Shown here: positions 11,683 through 23,113 of the stretch, piece by piece | How positions within the stretch are numbered: position 1 is the stretch's first letter | Layout of the letters: each line of letters starts with the position of its first letter | Assembly: GCF_036588685.1 (NCBI RefSeq) | Contig: NC_086378.1 | Coordinates: 26,885,578-26,949,577, forward strand | Reading direction: 5' to 3' | Origin: Mytilus trossulus | Taxonomy: Eukaryota > Mollusca > Bivalvia > Mytilida > Mytilidae | DNA: 64,000 nt | Position numbers and translations under genes: made by a program | Notes under the pieces: generated by a model | Told to the model about the DNA's origin: nothing | What the model saw: only the letters and a program-made list of their open reading frames with translations | The model's database searches: none

Positions 11683-12737
11683 TTTACTGATCACAAAATC
11701 AATATCTATATCGAAAAAAAAACACTATTCGAAAATTGAAACACTATGTTGAACTGGTAACCTTTTAGAATAAGTTTATTTAAAGGAACGGTACGTATAC
11801 GTTTACCCGGATCGCACCTTCATTTACGAGCTCGGTAAACAGACCTCACCGTTAAAATGAGAACATGATATCCCGATTTGAATAAGTCTTCTACAGATAC
11901 AGACTTACAAACCAAATCTTTGTATATATCACTCCTGGTAAACCATAAGATTTTAACCTAATGGTTAAGCGGAATATTTTTTTACTACGCTGTAGGTATT
12001 TATAGCAATACCCTTTGGGCAGTTTGGTTTCGCAATTCGAGCCCGGCGAATTTGTCAAAAAAGAAAGTAGGTGTGCAATAAACGATTCTTAAATAGCGGA
12101 AAACATAAAACTTTCAGAAGGCTTTAAAATGAACATTGATTTTCGCATGTTTTATAGGCAATTTTCTGTTTGACCTTCCTTGTATCACATCCGTACTAAC
12201 ATAAGGTCCACCGAGAAATTATTGAACCCTTTTTCAACATTTTTTATTCGCTCAAACTTTTCAATTCAATTTCAGCGAAAAATTATGTTAAATGCATACA
12301 TGGTTTTCAGTATTTGACATTTGTATAGATAAATACAGAAAAAATGTCACACTAATGGATTGAAATTCTACTTTGGACAATATTTTGGGGACATTTGTAA
12401 CATTGTCACCCCCCTTTCTGCAATATTTTGTATCAAATAAATAATTCACATTGTTTCATTGATTATACTTTAAAAAGATTATATTTTACCATGTTACCTA
12501 TTGTGAATCAAATCTATGGAAGATCCTGTTTCCATACATATTCATATACACGACACAACAGTAAGCCTTCTTAGTAAAGAAGCAAGACAGGACTTTGCAT
12601 CTACAGTTCTAAAAATAAAGATCTACAGCGATGGACATTGCATCTACTGTTCCGAACGATATACTTCAGCGCTTGACTTTACCTATTATGTTTGTTTGTT
12701 TTGTTCACACATCGTTGTCAATATTATGGAATTTTAA

Positions 12738-12930
12738 GCGACTGTCATACAAGTGAGCGGTTTAGCTAGCTATAAAACTAGGTCTAATCCACAATTTTCT
12801 ACATAGGAAAATGCCTGTACCAGGTCAGGAATATAACAGTTGTTATCCGTTCGTTTGATGTGTTTGGGCCTTTGATTTTGCCATTTGCTTAGGTACTCTC
12901 CATACAAAACTAATGTCAAAACCAGAAACG
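12738..12930 (+). repeat. Dispersed mussel-type repeat ('ACAGTTGTTATCC' family)
   Basis: Carries 'tttagctagctataaaacta', 'gtcaggaatataacagttgt' and 'tttgattttgccatttgctt'. Other copies are at about 36196-36440, 38205-38300 and 40865-40970 (plus strand) and 52495-52570 and 56355-56460 (minus strand). No coding potential. Confidence 0.65.
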
Positions 12931-13279
12931 AGTTAAAATGACAACCGCTCTACAGAAAGTTCATGAATTTTGACGGTTGTATCGGATTGATACGCAGCTA
13001 GTTGAGCAATTTTATTCGACAGTAGATCTCTACATTGTTCCAGAATATCACAACCTATACCAGACAATCTCAACCTGACATACTTCATGACATATTCAGC
13101 TTAATTCAATTACATTTGTAAGAAATAGAGTTATTTTACGTCATTTATATTGATAAGAAGAACACTTATATACTGATATATACCTTACATATTGATAACC
13201 TTACCATCATTTTGTCAAAAACTCACTGAGCTGGCCGCACGTACGAGATACGGGGCGCCGATTGGGACTCTTGTGGTTT

Positions 13280-14260
13280 TGTACTCGAACTTTAATTTTG
13301 TACGGACAAAAGTGAATTTTGTTCAACAAAAATTGAGTTCAGTTGAACAAAATTTGTAACATACTACAAATTTAAAATTTGTAACATACTACAAATTTAA
13401 AATTTTGTCATACAAAATTATCTTTCAATGAACAAAAGTCACTTTCGTCATGACAAAATTCATTTTTGTTACACAGACTTGACTTTTGTTACCTAATTTG
13501 AAATTTGGGCGACAAAAGTCAGCTTTGTATGCAAATTAGTTAAGTTTGGATTCTGTGAACTAATTTGCATACAAAATCGACTTTTGTTACACAAAATTGA
13601 CTTTTCTGAGACAAAATTGACTTTCAATTTTGTGCGACAAAATTCATTTTTGTGATAATAAAATTCACTTTTGTGGGACAAAATTGACAAATTTTGTCAA
13701 TTTTGTCTCACAAAAGTCAATTTTGTCTCACAAATGTCAATTTTGTCTCACAAAAGTCAATTTTGTCGTCACATTAATGAATTTTGTCGTCACAAAATTG
13801 AATTTTGTCTTATATAACAAAATTGACTTTTGTGAGACAAAATTGACAAAATTGAATTTTGTCCTATATAACATAAGTGAATTTTGTTGTCACAAAATTA
13901 AATTTTGACGCACAAAATTGAATTTTGTCTTCACAAAATCGACTTTTGTGAAACAAAATTGACAAACTTGAATTTTGTCAATTTTGTCCCACAAAAGTGA
14001 ATTTTATTATCACAAAAATGAATTTTGTCGCACAAAATTGAATTTTGTCTTCTCAAAAATGAATTTTGTCGCACAAAATTGAATTTTATCTTCACAAAAT
14101 CGACTTTTGTGAAACAAAATAGACAAACTTGAATTTTGTCTCACAAAATTGAATTTTGTTTCATAAAAATCAATTCTGTCTTACAAAATTGACTTTTGTG
14201 TTTTAATTTCCATATCAGGTAACAAAAGTCAATTTTGTATGCAAATAAGTTTTTTTGATT
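13280..14260. repeat. Short-unit degenerate satellite, 'ACAAAATTGAATTTTGT' type
   Basis: About 0.95 kb of irregular repeats of a 17-20 bp, nearly self-complementary unit (acaaaattgaattttgt, acaaaattgacttttgt). Both strands read alike, which explains the open frames on each. The array resumes at about 14690-14765 after an inserted element. Confidence 0.8.
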
Positions 14261-14329
14261 GAGTTAAGTCTGCCAATTGATATTTTATCGTATGTTTTTC
14301 TATGTTGTGATGTTATGCTATTGTTTCAA

Positions 14330-14672
14330 AAAAAAAGGGAGAAGGTTTGGATCCATTAAAACGTTTAATCCCGCTGCAAATGTTTGCACCTGTCCTGAGT
14401 CAGGAATCTGATGTACAGTAGTTGTCGTTTGTTTATGTTATATATACGTGTTTCCCGTTTCTCGTTTTGTTTATATAGATTAGACCGTTGGTTTTCCCGT
14501 TTGAATGGTTTTAAACTAGTAATTTTGGGGCCCTTTATAGCTTGTTGTTCGGTGTGAGCCAAGGCTCCGTGTTGAAGGCCGTACTTTAACCTATAATGGT
14601 TTACTTTTTAAATTTTTATTTGGATGGAGAGTTGTCTCATTGGCACTCACACCACATCTTCCTATATCTATT
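14330..14672 (+). repeat. Dispersed ~335-bp repeat, copy 2, inserted in the satellite
   Basis: Close match to 10700-11037 in the same orientation. Satellite-like sequence lies on both sides. An A-run (aaaaaaaaa) at the left junction is the only candidate insertion signature; no clear target duplication. Confidence 0.7.
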
Positions 14673-14689
14673 TATATTTGCATACCTTT

Positions 14690-14765
14690 TTAATTTTGAC
14701 AAAATTGAGTTTTGACATGACAAAACTGAATTTTGTCTACAAAAATGAATTTTGTCATGACAAGT
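14690..14765. repeat. Continuation of the short-unit satellite
   Basis: 'gacaaaattgagttttgaca' and 'aaactgaattttgtc' continue the array of 13280-14260 beyond the inserted element. Confidence 0.65.
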
Positions 14766-15600
14766 CATTCCGATGTCATTTAAATTATATTGGTAGTAAT
14801 TAATGAACGAGATAAGCTCCCATTCAGGTATCTATGGCATAGATAAAGGCAACAGAAGTATACATTCTCCTATTTAACAAAAACATATTTACAGATTGAC
14901 AATTAGTTAATTAAAAAGTCGACCTACCCTATCTATATTTTTTACCAGAAAAGCTCAACAGAAAGTGCCAGTAAACTTTGTTCTCGCTTAACCATTTGAA
15001 TGAGATTTGATAATTTACCAGGCGTGTCTATGGAAGAATTTAGTAAAGATTTAAGTAATTTGAGGTTATGAAATTCTTGAGTCATTAATTTTTTAGTAGA
15101 CATTAATTACGTTGATTGAAATCCAAAAACAAAACATAGGGATAGCGAACTAGTTGTGATATGTTAGCAAAAGGAACTCCACCTCCCAAAAAAGGAAAAT
15201 GAATAAAAGGGAACGAAACATAGTTCCTGTTTTCGTTACTTTTCTTTTGTGTAGAGTTTCACGTGTAACAAAATAGATATCTAAATCTTGGAAAAGAGAA
15301 TAATCCAACGGTTTGAATTTGATTTATTTTAAGTAAGTTCCTTTCGGTAAATTTCGGCAGTATATTCAGACAATTATTTATTATTTAACGCAGAAATATC
15401 ACTGATAGAAATGGGAAGTCCACAATTAGGAGAATCATAACAGTAAAGGTACAATTTCGCTATTAAAGGGGCGCACTTGGTGTAGTTGGGAATACATACA
15501 ACCTGTCGATAAACGTTATTGCCGAACTATATATAATGTTGTCTAAAAGAAAATGTACAACTTCAATCATTTTAACACACCCGAAGTAAGTATACCTAAC
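14766..15600. other. Intergenic stretch, nothing recognised
   Basis: No gene, RNA or clear repeat structure seen. Confidence 0.4.
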
Positions 15601-16250
15601 ATACTTACCTTTTTCATTATAGTAGCAGGCTTTATATGAAAGAGGGACGAAAGATACCAAAGGGACAGTCAAACTCGTAAATCTAAAACAAACTGACAAC
15701 GCCATGGCTAAAAATGAAAAAGACAAACAGAAAAACAATAGTACACATGACACAACATAGAAAACTAAAGAATAAACAACACGAACCCCACCAAAAACTA
15801 GGGGGGATCTCAGGTGCTCCGGAAGGGTAAGCAGATCCTGCTCCACATGCGGCACCCGTCGTGTTGCTTATGTGATTACAAATCCGGTAAATAGTCTAAT
15901 TCGGTAGGTCAAATTCATGAAAGGGAAGGGGATTGTAGTTACGACGTAAGGAACATATCCGATATCATTTGTGAAACGGTTATTCCATAACGGTCAACCA
16001 ACTCGTGATGGCGTTCGTAAAATTTACGAAGGGATGATTTCAACTTCACCATTTGGAACTCTTGGTTTAATAGCTTCCTTGTGAGCAGTAACCCTCTATC
16101 AAGAAAATCATGATAGGAAATGCAAGCACGGGAATATCGTATCAATTGGGAGATATATACCCCGTATGCAGGTGCTGCTGGAATGTTGCTACTTAGAAAT
16201 GTAAAGTTCTCAATTGGAAAGCTTTATATGAGTTGCGGCAAATAAATGTG
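15600..16250 (-). mobile_element. Retroelement 3' part, including end of an ORF
   Basis: Read on the minus strand, the segment holds the end of an open frame (15939-16145) and then a tail with 'gagcaggatctgcttaccct', 'ccggagcacctgagatcccc', 'tttttggtggggttcgtgtt' and 'ggcgttgtcagtttg'. Other copies that share only the tail are at 27590-27800 and 38640-39125 (plus strand). A common 3' end with variable 5' truncation is typical of non-LTR-type retroposition. Exact clade not determined. Confidence 0.6.
15939..16145 (-). pseudogene. C-terminal remnant of a retroelement polyprotein
   Basis: The 68-residue frame reads as a tail rather than a full protein. It contains 'DFLDRGLLLTRKLLNQ', 'KLKSSLRKFYERHH' and 'LVDRYGITVSQM'. 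I recognise this kind of terminus from predicted retroelement proteins in bivalve genomes, but cannot name the clade from sequence alone. No reverse transcriptase core (YxDD) is visible upstream, so the copy is 5'-truncated. The first methionine is unlikely to be a genuine start. It is probably not expressed as a protein. Confidence 0.5.
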
Positions 16251-16679
16251 TAATCAGATCTTTCAAACGACCATTAAGTAGTTAGGACATTGTAAGCTTG
16301 ACATGATAATGTGAAAGTTTAGTGTAAACAAATGAAAAACCAAAACTGCCAACCGTATCAAAAGGATAACCAAAAATATGTTTAAATGTGTATGTTTAAA
16401 TGTTTGTGTTTTTATAGTTTTTCAACATATGTTAATTAAAGGCCACGCATTGATTAATATGAGAAACATGAATAAAAACGGAATTCAGACAGACATGTAT
16501 CTGATCCATTAAGACAATGCCTATACGATCAACAAGAAGCGGCCACATGTAGATTTATAATAAGATATTATCGATGACGGATATTATAACAGAGATTGTT
16601 TTTGTTTCCTTCGACAAATATTGAAATGATTAAGAACAAGTTTTCAGTTTCCTCTGGCAAACTAAACCTTTTATAAATA

Positions 16680-16830
16680 AGGAGATATGTGGGATAATTT
16701 CCAATGAGACAACTATTAATCAGAAGCCAAAGATTTTTTTTGTAATCAACAATCGGTCACCAGATCACAACCGGATTTGACAGAGGGGATTTTGTGTGAA
16801 AAACACACGGACCACATCTTTTTGAATTAT
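16680..16830. repeat. Fragment of dispersed repeat ('CCAATGAGACAAC')
   Basis: 'gatatgtgggataatttcca' followed by 'atgagacaactatta' resembles the leading edge of the 10150-10660 family. A short, diverged relic. No gene in 16250-17446. Confidence 0.4.
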
Positions 16831-17446
16831 CATTACTTATTATAATTATATCTGTACATTCAGCCATTAATATGCTGTTTGATTTTGAAGTTTCAACAAA
16901 TAAATTATTAAATTCACCCACTGTTTTACAAGTTCGAAATCACTCCTATCTAATTTTGATAAAATCTGTTCATGTTCATAGGTTTTAAACAGAATATAAA
17001 TGTGGAAAAAAACTCGATGAAAAATTGCGTCTTCAATGCAAATATCGATTGTAATCGATAATGTCAATTAAAGTCAATGTATTTGTTCTGCACTACTATA
17101 TGATTTATCACAAAATTATTCATCGTTATAAATACCGTATTACATGTTAACAATGCAGTATAAAGCACCAAAGAGGAGATAATTGTAACAGTTCCAACAC
17201 AAGAACACCCCGTTGGTAACCATATACACACTGTTTCCCAGACTATAGCGTTACAAGTTCATGCTACAGTTCAATAACTTAACTGATATAACATGTATGT
17301 AATTTATGTTAGCAAAGTCATTGTTCATGTCTATATTGTACATCATTGAGAATTCCATTTTGTGATGGTTATCCACCTTTTAAATTAAATTTACAATAAG
17401 TTAATTTCTGTTAAAGATAGTTTGTGTTTAAAACGTTTGTATGTAC

Positions 17447-17621
17447 CTGGACAAGACATAGTATTGCATTGTATTGTCTGTGCATGATGATTCCCCATAA
17501 CATCATGACCCTCCATATTTAGGCGATGGATTAGTGCAACTGCGTGACCTGGTCTAAAGCCCGCCATTACAACTGCTGCTACATGTCGTCCATAGTTCCC
17601 ATGTGGACCATCCATAATCAT
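17447..17621 (-). pseudogene. Degenerate thrombospondin type 1 (TSP1) exon
   Basis: The segment is bounded by a T-rich AG acceptor and an AG/GTACAT donor. Read with a phase-1 start, it gives DYGWSTWELWTTCSSSCNGG, the WxxW-CSxxCxGG start of a TSP1 repeat, then a stop (TAG where CAG is expected) and TRSRSCTNPSPKYGGS, then a second stop (TGA). After a one-base shift it ends QTIQCNTMSCPG, the usual TSP1 close. The length is 175 nt; a symmetrical phase-1 exon would be 174, which fits a one-base insertion. TSP1 modules bind glycans and matrix proteins in secreted or adhesion proteins. No neighbouring intact TSP1 exon was found, so this is most likely a dead, isolated exon copy. The open frame starting at the ATG of this segment is a different frame and not the ancestral one. 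Confidence 0.8.
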
Positions 17622-20454
17622 CTAAAAAAAATTCCTGAAAACAGGTGTTTAATAAAATAATAAGTTTATTGCAACTTAGTGTAAAATATATCATGTGATA
17701 AACATCTGATACATGTCGCATAAAAGCTCGATGCTTTTCACTAGTTACCCTTTTTAGTGATTGATCATAAGGAAAACGTAATCCAAATTAACGCCCCCTT
17801 ATTCACAAAATGTTTTTGAATATTTTTTTTTAATTAGTCTACAGAAAAGGCTTTTGAATTGTTATCTGGATCTCCTTCGCAAGATGCTCATGATTATGCT
17901 ATGCTAATCCGTTACATTATCCGGAATATGGTAAACGTAATTTTTGGCTGCAGCATTAGAAACATTAACATTCCTTCAACTGGTATTATTGGTGTAATTA
18001 CTCCATTAACAAAACTGTGGAAAAATGACAACACATATGATAAATGGTTTTTCAATGCTATCGTGGAAAGATCTTTTTATAATGTTCTGATTATAATCAT
18101 GTTAACTTTTCCGTTGAAAGACCTTTTGATCTGACTTATTTAAAAAAAATATTGCCTATGGTTTTTTTTCTTATGCCATAATGTTGTTTCAGAAAATGTA
18201 TTTAAATATTTTGTATATGATATTGAGCATTGCATACACAATTGACACTAACAAAGCTGAACCGGACACTTCTCTTTGTACGAGTGATCTCTCTAAACAC
18301 TGTTTTCTTTTTCCACAACTCTTTCACAGCCGTTAAAGATTACGACAAAAATATTTTCTAAAATTGCTCGTTGCATTTTAAGGATGTTATTGACTATCAT
18401 GTCCGAATTGGTTCGGATACCCCATACGGCAGTTTTTCTCCGTAATGCATTTGATATAATTGGAATGTATTTGTAACTGGTAAACGTTTACTGATAGAGA
18501 GAGAGACATTTGGTCTTTTAACTTGAGGCCTTGTCTCCCAAAGCAAGGAATAGGTGTATCATTCAAAGGTGAACGCAATATGATAAGAAGTTAATACTTT
18601 CCATTTCATAAATGTGCATTTGGGATGGAAGCACCTACACTTGTTCTCTAAACTATTTTTTTTTATCAGCCACTTTTATGTTTACAAGGAAATTTTGTTT
18701 TGCAAGATATCGCTTCGATATTTACAATATGATATCGAACAAATTATAAGTTTTTGAAACTGACAAGGTTTAACCAAAGACATTTTCTTTTCAGAGTTTT
18801 TTCCTTTATTTATCTATTTCTTCGCAACTGTATGAAAACGCAAAATAAGTGCCATATTGCTCAGTATTTCTTCAGGTTTCCAGAAAAAAAACTGAACGAA
18901 GCGGTCATTGGACTCAATTTATTAGAGTTTTTCACCCTTATATGTTTTACAAAATGCTATGTATTTGTAATTGGTAAGCCATTAGTGATACATATCTGGG
19001 GTCTTTTGATTTGAATTCCTTGTTCCACAAAAATAAATTGATAAAGCCATATTACATTTTGCATTCGTTTGGTAGACATATGATCATGAAAAGGTCATCT
19101 GGAAGTGACTCTATGTATACAGGAATTAGTCATTTGCCGTACAGATTTCATCAAAATATACATTGATTATGAAGCCTATCATAATGTATTTTGGACTCAT
19201 ATAAAATAGATAATTATCTAAGAACACACAATGTATTAAACCAGTATAATTCAAACCTGGAATTAGGTTATTGCAATTTACTCCAACATGTTTATTGTGA
19301 CTAGTACAGTCATTTTATTTCCATGTATTACTTGGACAAAGGTACAGTTTACTTTCACTTCCGGTGTACTTCAAATAGTCAAGAATTATAGTCTCAGATC
19401 CACTAAATTTCTTAACAAAACTCTATTGCTTATAGACAAAATATACAAACGCGATATGACCATATACTCTAAAATCGAAATAATCTATATATTTCTAACT
19501 TAGTGACGAAAGATTATGACTAATAAGTTAGGCAAATTGAGTTGTATTTCTTCTTTCATTAAAAGGGGTAGGCTTATGAAACACCAACAACTTTTTTCCT
19601 TGTTTGAATTTTGTTTATATAGTTTCACCATTGAACGTATTGAAAGGTAAGGTGTCAATTCATCATCTGCCAATGTCATGTTGGAATTCACCGTTGCATT
19701 TTATGTTATGGATATAAATGATCGAAAGCATATATTAGTGTGTGTTTCTACACATATTCTCATTGGAAACTTTCATGATTATTTAAATACGCTGAACAGT
19801 CTGCATGTTCAAGTAATAACAGGCTCTTTCATGGAGAGAATGATGGATTAAACCTAGTTTTAAAGCTAGCTTAACCTCTCACTTGTAAAATTTTTAATTC
19901 ATCATTTTTGGGGCCATAATATTCATTTACAGATGCGTACATTACTGTCAAATGCTCACTTCTGGTCTTATATGATAGCTTTATTCACAAAGATTCAACA
20001 AATATATGGTGTTAATATATTATTGACCTTGGATCAATTCGATCCAATCAGCCAAAAATTCCTGAGGATGAATAAAACAATTAAGAAAAAAAAATGTTTG
20101 CAATATATGTTTTTGTTACGAAGGAGATGCACACACAAAATAAACAGTAAATAGGGAGATAACTCTAACAAAGAAAATTCGGCATAATTAAAACCTTATC
20201 AATCAATGGATGGGTGAAAAACAACTATCATATTCTAAACTTCGTACAAACAATTTCTGGAGAAAATAGTGGGTAAAAACTGGTTCTATAGCTAGCTTAA
20301 CCTCTTTCAATAAGTTTAAATAGTCAAAGAAGTGATCGTTTATATAATACCTGATATTTTGATATGTATACGATGTAGAAATTGTGATAGGCTTTTCTTA
20401 TAACATTATGGTGAATGACATTTTTATAAATATATACTTTAAGTACAAAATCCC
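17622..20454. other. Intergenic stretch with a local duplication, no gene recognised
   Basis: Short open frames occur but none shows a domain I know. Two related stretches near 18465-18545 and 18950-19025 share 'aatgtatttgtaa' and 'ggtcttttgattt'-like text, suggesting a local duplication. 'ctagcttaacctct' occurs near 19865 and 20295, a fragment of the dispersed family at 12738 in reverse. Confidence 0.4.
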
Positions 20455-21005
20455 TGATCTTCTATGAAGGAGGTGAAGAAAAGATGCAGATACAGATACC
20501 TGATGCAATCATACCATATCTTCTTATTATTATGTATAGATATTTTTCGATCCAAGTAAGATATACATAAGCATGTTGAAAGCAGGAATGTGAAGGTCAC
20601 TACTTTGACTGTTTATATCATATTTAGAGAAACATATTCGTCCAGCAGAAACTCTAACTTGAACTGTAACTCTTATATTCTAACTGGTTATTAAAGTGCT
20701 AAAAATAAGATTTTTATCCAATTCTACATTTTCAAAGAACCACAACTTAATGCAGTAACAATGTGGTTTTTTATAAGGCGGAAATTTGTTATTTTGTATC
20801 CAAATGTTTCTTTTTTTGATGAACATGATGAATGCAACGACATCTAATGAGGACCATACTGTTATCAAACGAAGATTAAAACGAAGCTTCCGGGTTATCG
20901 TTTAAAGTGTCAACTAATCAAACTATACATAATTGATGATAATTTTTGAGAAGTGAGATGATTTTCCTGTAATTTAACCTCATGTTTAAATAAAAAAAAA
21001 TGAAA
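20455..21005. repeat. Inverted duplicate of 8885-10080 (right copy, shorter)
   Basis: Reverse-complement match to the left copy at 'tcttctatgaaggaggtgaa', 'aaaataagatttttatccaa' and 'aacgaagcttccgggttatc'. The right copy lacks about 0.55 kb found in the left one. The pair is separated by about 10 kb. Confidence 0.6.
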
Positions 21006-21249
21006 AACCAATTGTTCTGAGGATAAATTTTCTAGGTTTTTGAAAAGAAAGTACCTTACGGTGTTTATATCACAACACGTTGGCTATTCCCACATCTGTA
21101 GTCACTTTTTGGATTTCAATTAACATAATTTATGTTAACAATGAAATAGTTGAGTCAAGATTTTTTTTATTTCTGATTATATAAAAGAAATGCATCTCAA
21201 TCTTAGAGGATCATCTACAGCTTTAACTGTCGAAAAACTAAAATAGTGT

Positions 21250-22036
21250 CGAATCCTATCAGGCAACATAGGATGCGTTGTTTCAAAGGGGTTTTGTGGT
21301 ACAAAAAACTGTACACGAATATTTTTTCATTTTAACAAATCCTATGAGGCAACATAGGATGCGTTGTTTCAAAGGGGTTTTATGGTACAAAAAACTGTAC
21401 ACGAATATTTTGTTCATTTTAACAAATCCTATCAGGAAACATAGGATGCGTTGTTTCAAAGGGGTTTTATGGTACAAAAAACTGTACACGAATATTTTTT
21501 TCATTTTAACAAATCCTATCAGGCAACATAGGATGCGTTGTTTCAAAGGGGTTTTATGGTACAAAAAACTGTACACGAATATTTTTTCATTTTAACAAAT
21601 CCTATGAGGCAACATAGGATGCGTTGTTTCAAAGGGGTTTTATGGTACAAAAAACTGTACACGAATATTTTGTTCATTTTAACAAATCCTATCAGGCAAC
21701 ATAGGATGCGTTGTTTCAAAGGGGTTTTATGGTACAAAAAACTGTACACGAATATTTTTTTCATTTTAACAAATCCTATCAGGCAACATAGGATGCGTTG
21801 TTTCAAAGGGGTTTTATGGTACAAAAAACTGTACACGAATATTTTTTCATTTTAACAAATCCTATGAGGCAACATAGGATGCGTTGTTTCAAAGGGGTTT
21901 TATGGTACAAAAAACTGTACACGAATATTTTTTTCATTTTAACAAATCCTATCAGGCAACATAGGATGCGTTGTTTCAAAGGGGTTTTATGGTACAAAAA
22001 ACTGTACACGAATATTTTTTCATTTTAACAATCGAC
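21250..22036. repeat. Minisatellite, 9 copies of an 86/87-bp unit
   Basis: The anchor 'caaaggggtttt' recurs at 21283, 21369, 21456, 21543, 21629, 21716, 21803, 21889 and 21976: spacings 86, 87, 87, 86, 87, 87, 86, 87. The pattern 86-87-87 repeats every 260 bp (higher-order repeat), with the last block lacking one unit. Each unit contains 'cctatcaggcaacatagg', an inverted repeat. Few stops occur, so long frames are open on both strands; these are repeat translations, not genes. Confidence 0.9.
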
Positions 22037-22785
22037 GACTATCTTCGGCATGCTTCCATAGTCATTTATGTTGGCATTATAGGTGGAGCAGAACCAATTC
22101 AATGACGCATGAAAATAGTTGCTTTTGATGTTATTGCTTAACAAAACAATTGAATGCACAACAATTGTGGAATGATATAGTTTTAGCTTAACATCTATTT
22201 GTCAACTAATTTGCATTACAATTTAAAGGTTAATAAGTTCCGAAGTATATTCGTAAACATTTTCACAATGCCACTGGTTTTTGTCAATCTCAGGTGACTC
22301 TTATAGATTTAAACATTGGTCATGAATTGGCATAAACAAATTATATGCAATTATGAATTGTATACAAAATGTATTCTTTTCAGAAGAAAAAAATATCACT
22401 GAATTCAATACCCTCAATAATCAGTCCCCTGAAAGTTTTTAAAATTTGTCATCCAAAAATTATTATTCCAGCTTAGTTGTTTCAACATTTATATTTCATG
22501 TGCTCTGTCAAAGGCTTTGATACTCTCACAAGAACAACATTTAATCTTTTCATACAATATCTGTACTTTTCTTTATTACTCGAATACCAGTCATTTAAAT
22601 ACGTCATAAAATCGATTCCTTCGTTTGATGTTTTATATTGCTTTTTTTTTCTTATTTCAAAACATAGCTTCGAATATTTTCAAAGTGGAACAGACCAATC
22701 AACACTAAACACGCATCGTATAACGTCAGCACATAGTAACCATATACTATTTAAAGCACAAACTTTTGAAGACAATCATATTGGA
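22037..22785. other. Region upstream of the PAN-lectin gene
   Basis: An open frame runs from 22477 into the first coding exon, but the part before 22786 has no protein-like features and is more likely promoter or 5' UTR. No TATA box could be singled out in such AT-rich DNA. Confidence 0.35.
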
Positions 22786-22806
22786 ATGATTTGTGTACTG
22801 GCAAGA

Positions 22807-23113
22807 ATGAATATATCTATCATATTTCTATTTATGCACACGATGTTCATTGCTGTAAAAAGTGAATCAAGATTTAGATTGATCTCAGCACATCGTAAAC
22901 CTGAATATGACAACAAATACGAAGTAGAGAACGCCATCGGAGTCTACAATGTTAGATTTGTAGAATGTACTGTAAAATGTGTATCAAATACGCGTTGTTT
23001 ATCATTCTTTTACAACAACCTGACAAGAGTGTGTATTTTACACTCAGATCCATTCACCTATACTGTGATGTCCTTCTCAGAGAAAGGGTGGAAATTTTAC
23101 CTTTCACAAGAAC
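22807..23113 (+). CDS. PAN-lectin gene, exon 1 (signal peptide and PAN domain)
   Basis: Runs from ATG to the donor C/GTAAGT. Encodes residues 1-102 plus one base. Four cysteines in the C-x3-C-x5-C-x11-C arrangement support a PAN-type fold. Confidence 0.75.

Noticed and set aside
13493-13908. Frames rich in Asn, Phe, Cys and His on both strands
   Set aside because: Direct product of the acaaaattgaattttgt satellite.
15463-15855. 130-residue minus-strand frame with hydrophobic runs
   Set aside because: It is the 3' tail of the retroelement family; T-rich text gives Phe/Leu runs that mimic membrane segments.
21278-22028. Overlapping open frames of 76-105 residues on both strands
   Set aside because: They are translations of the 86/87-bp minisatellite; both strands are open because the unit lacks stops.
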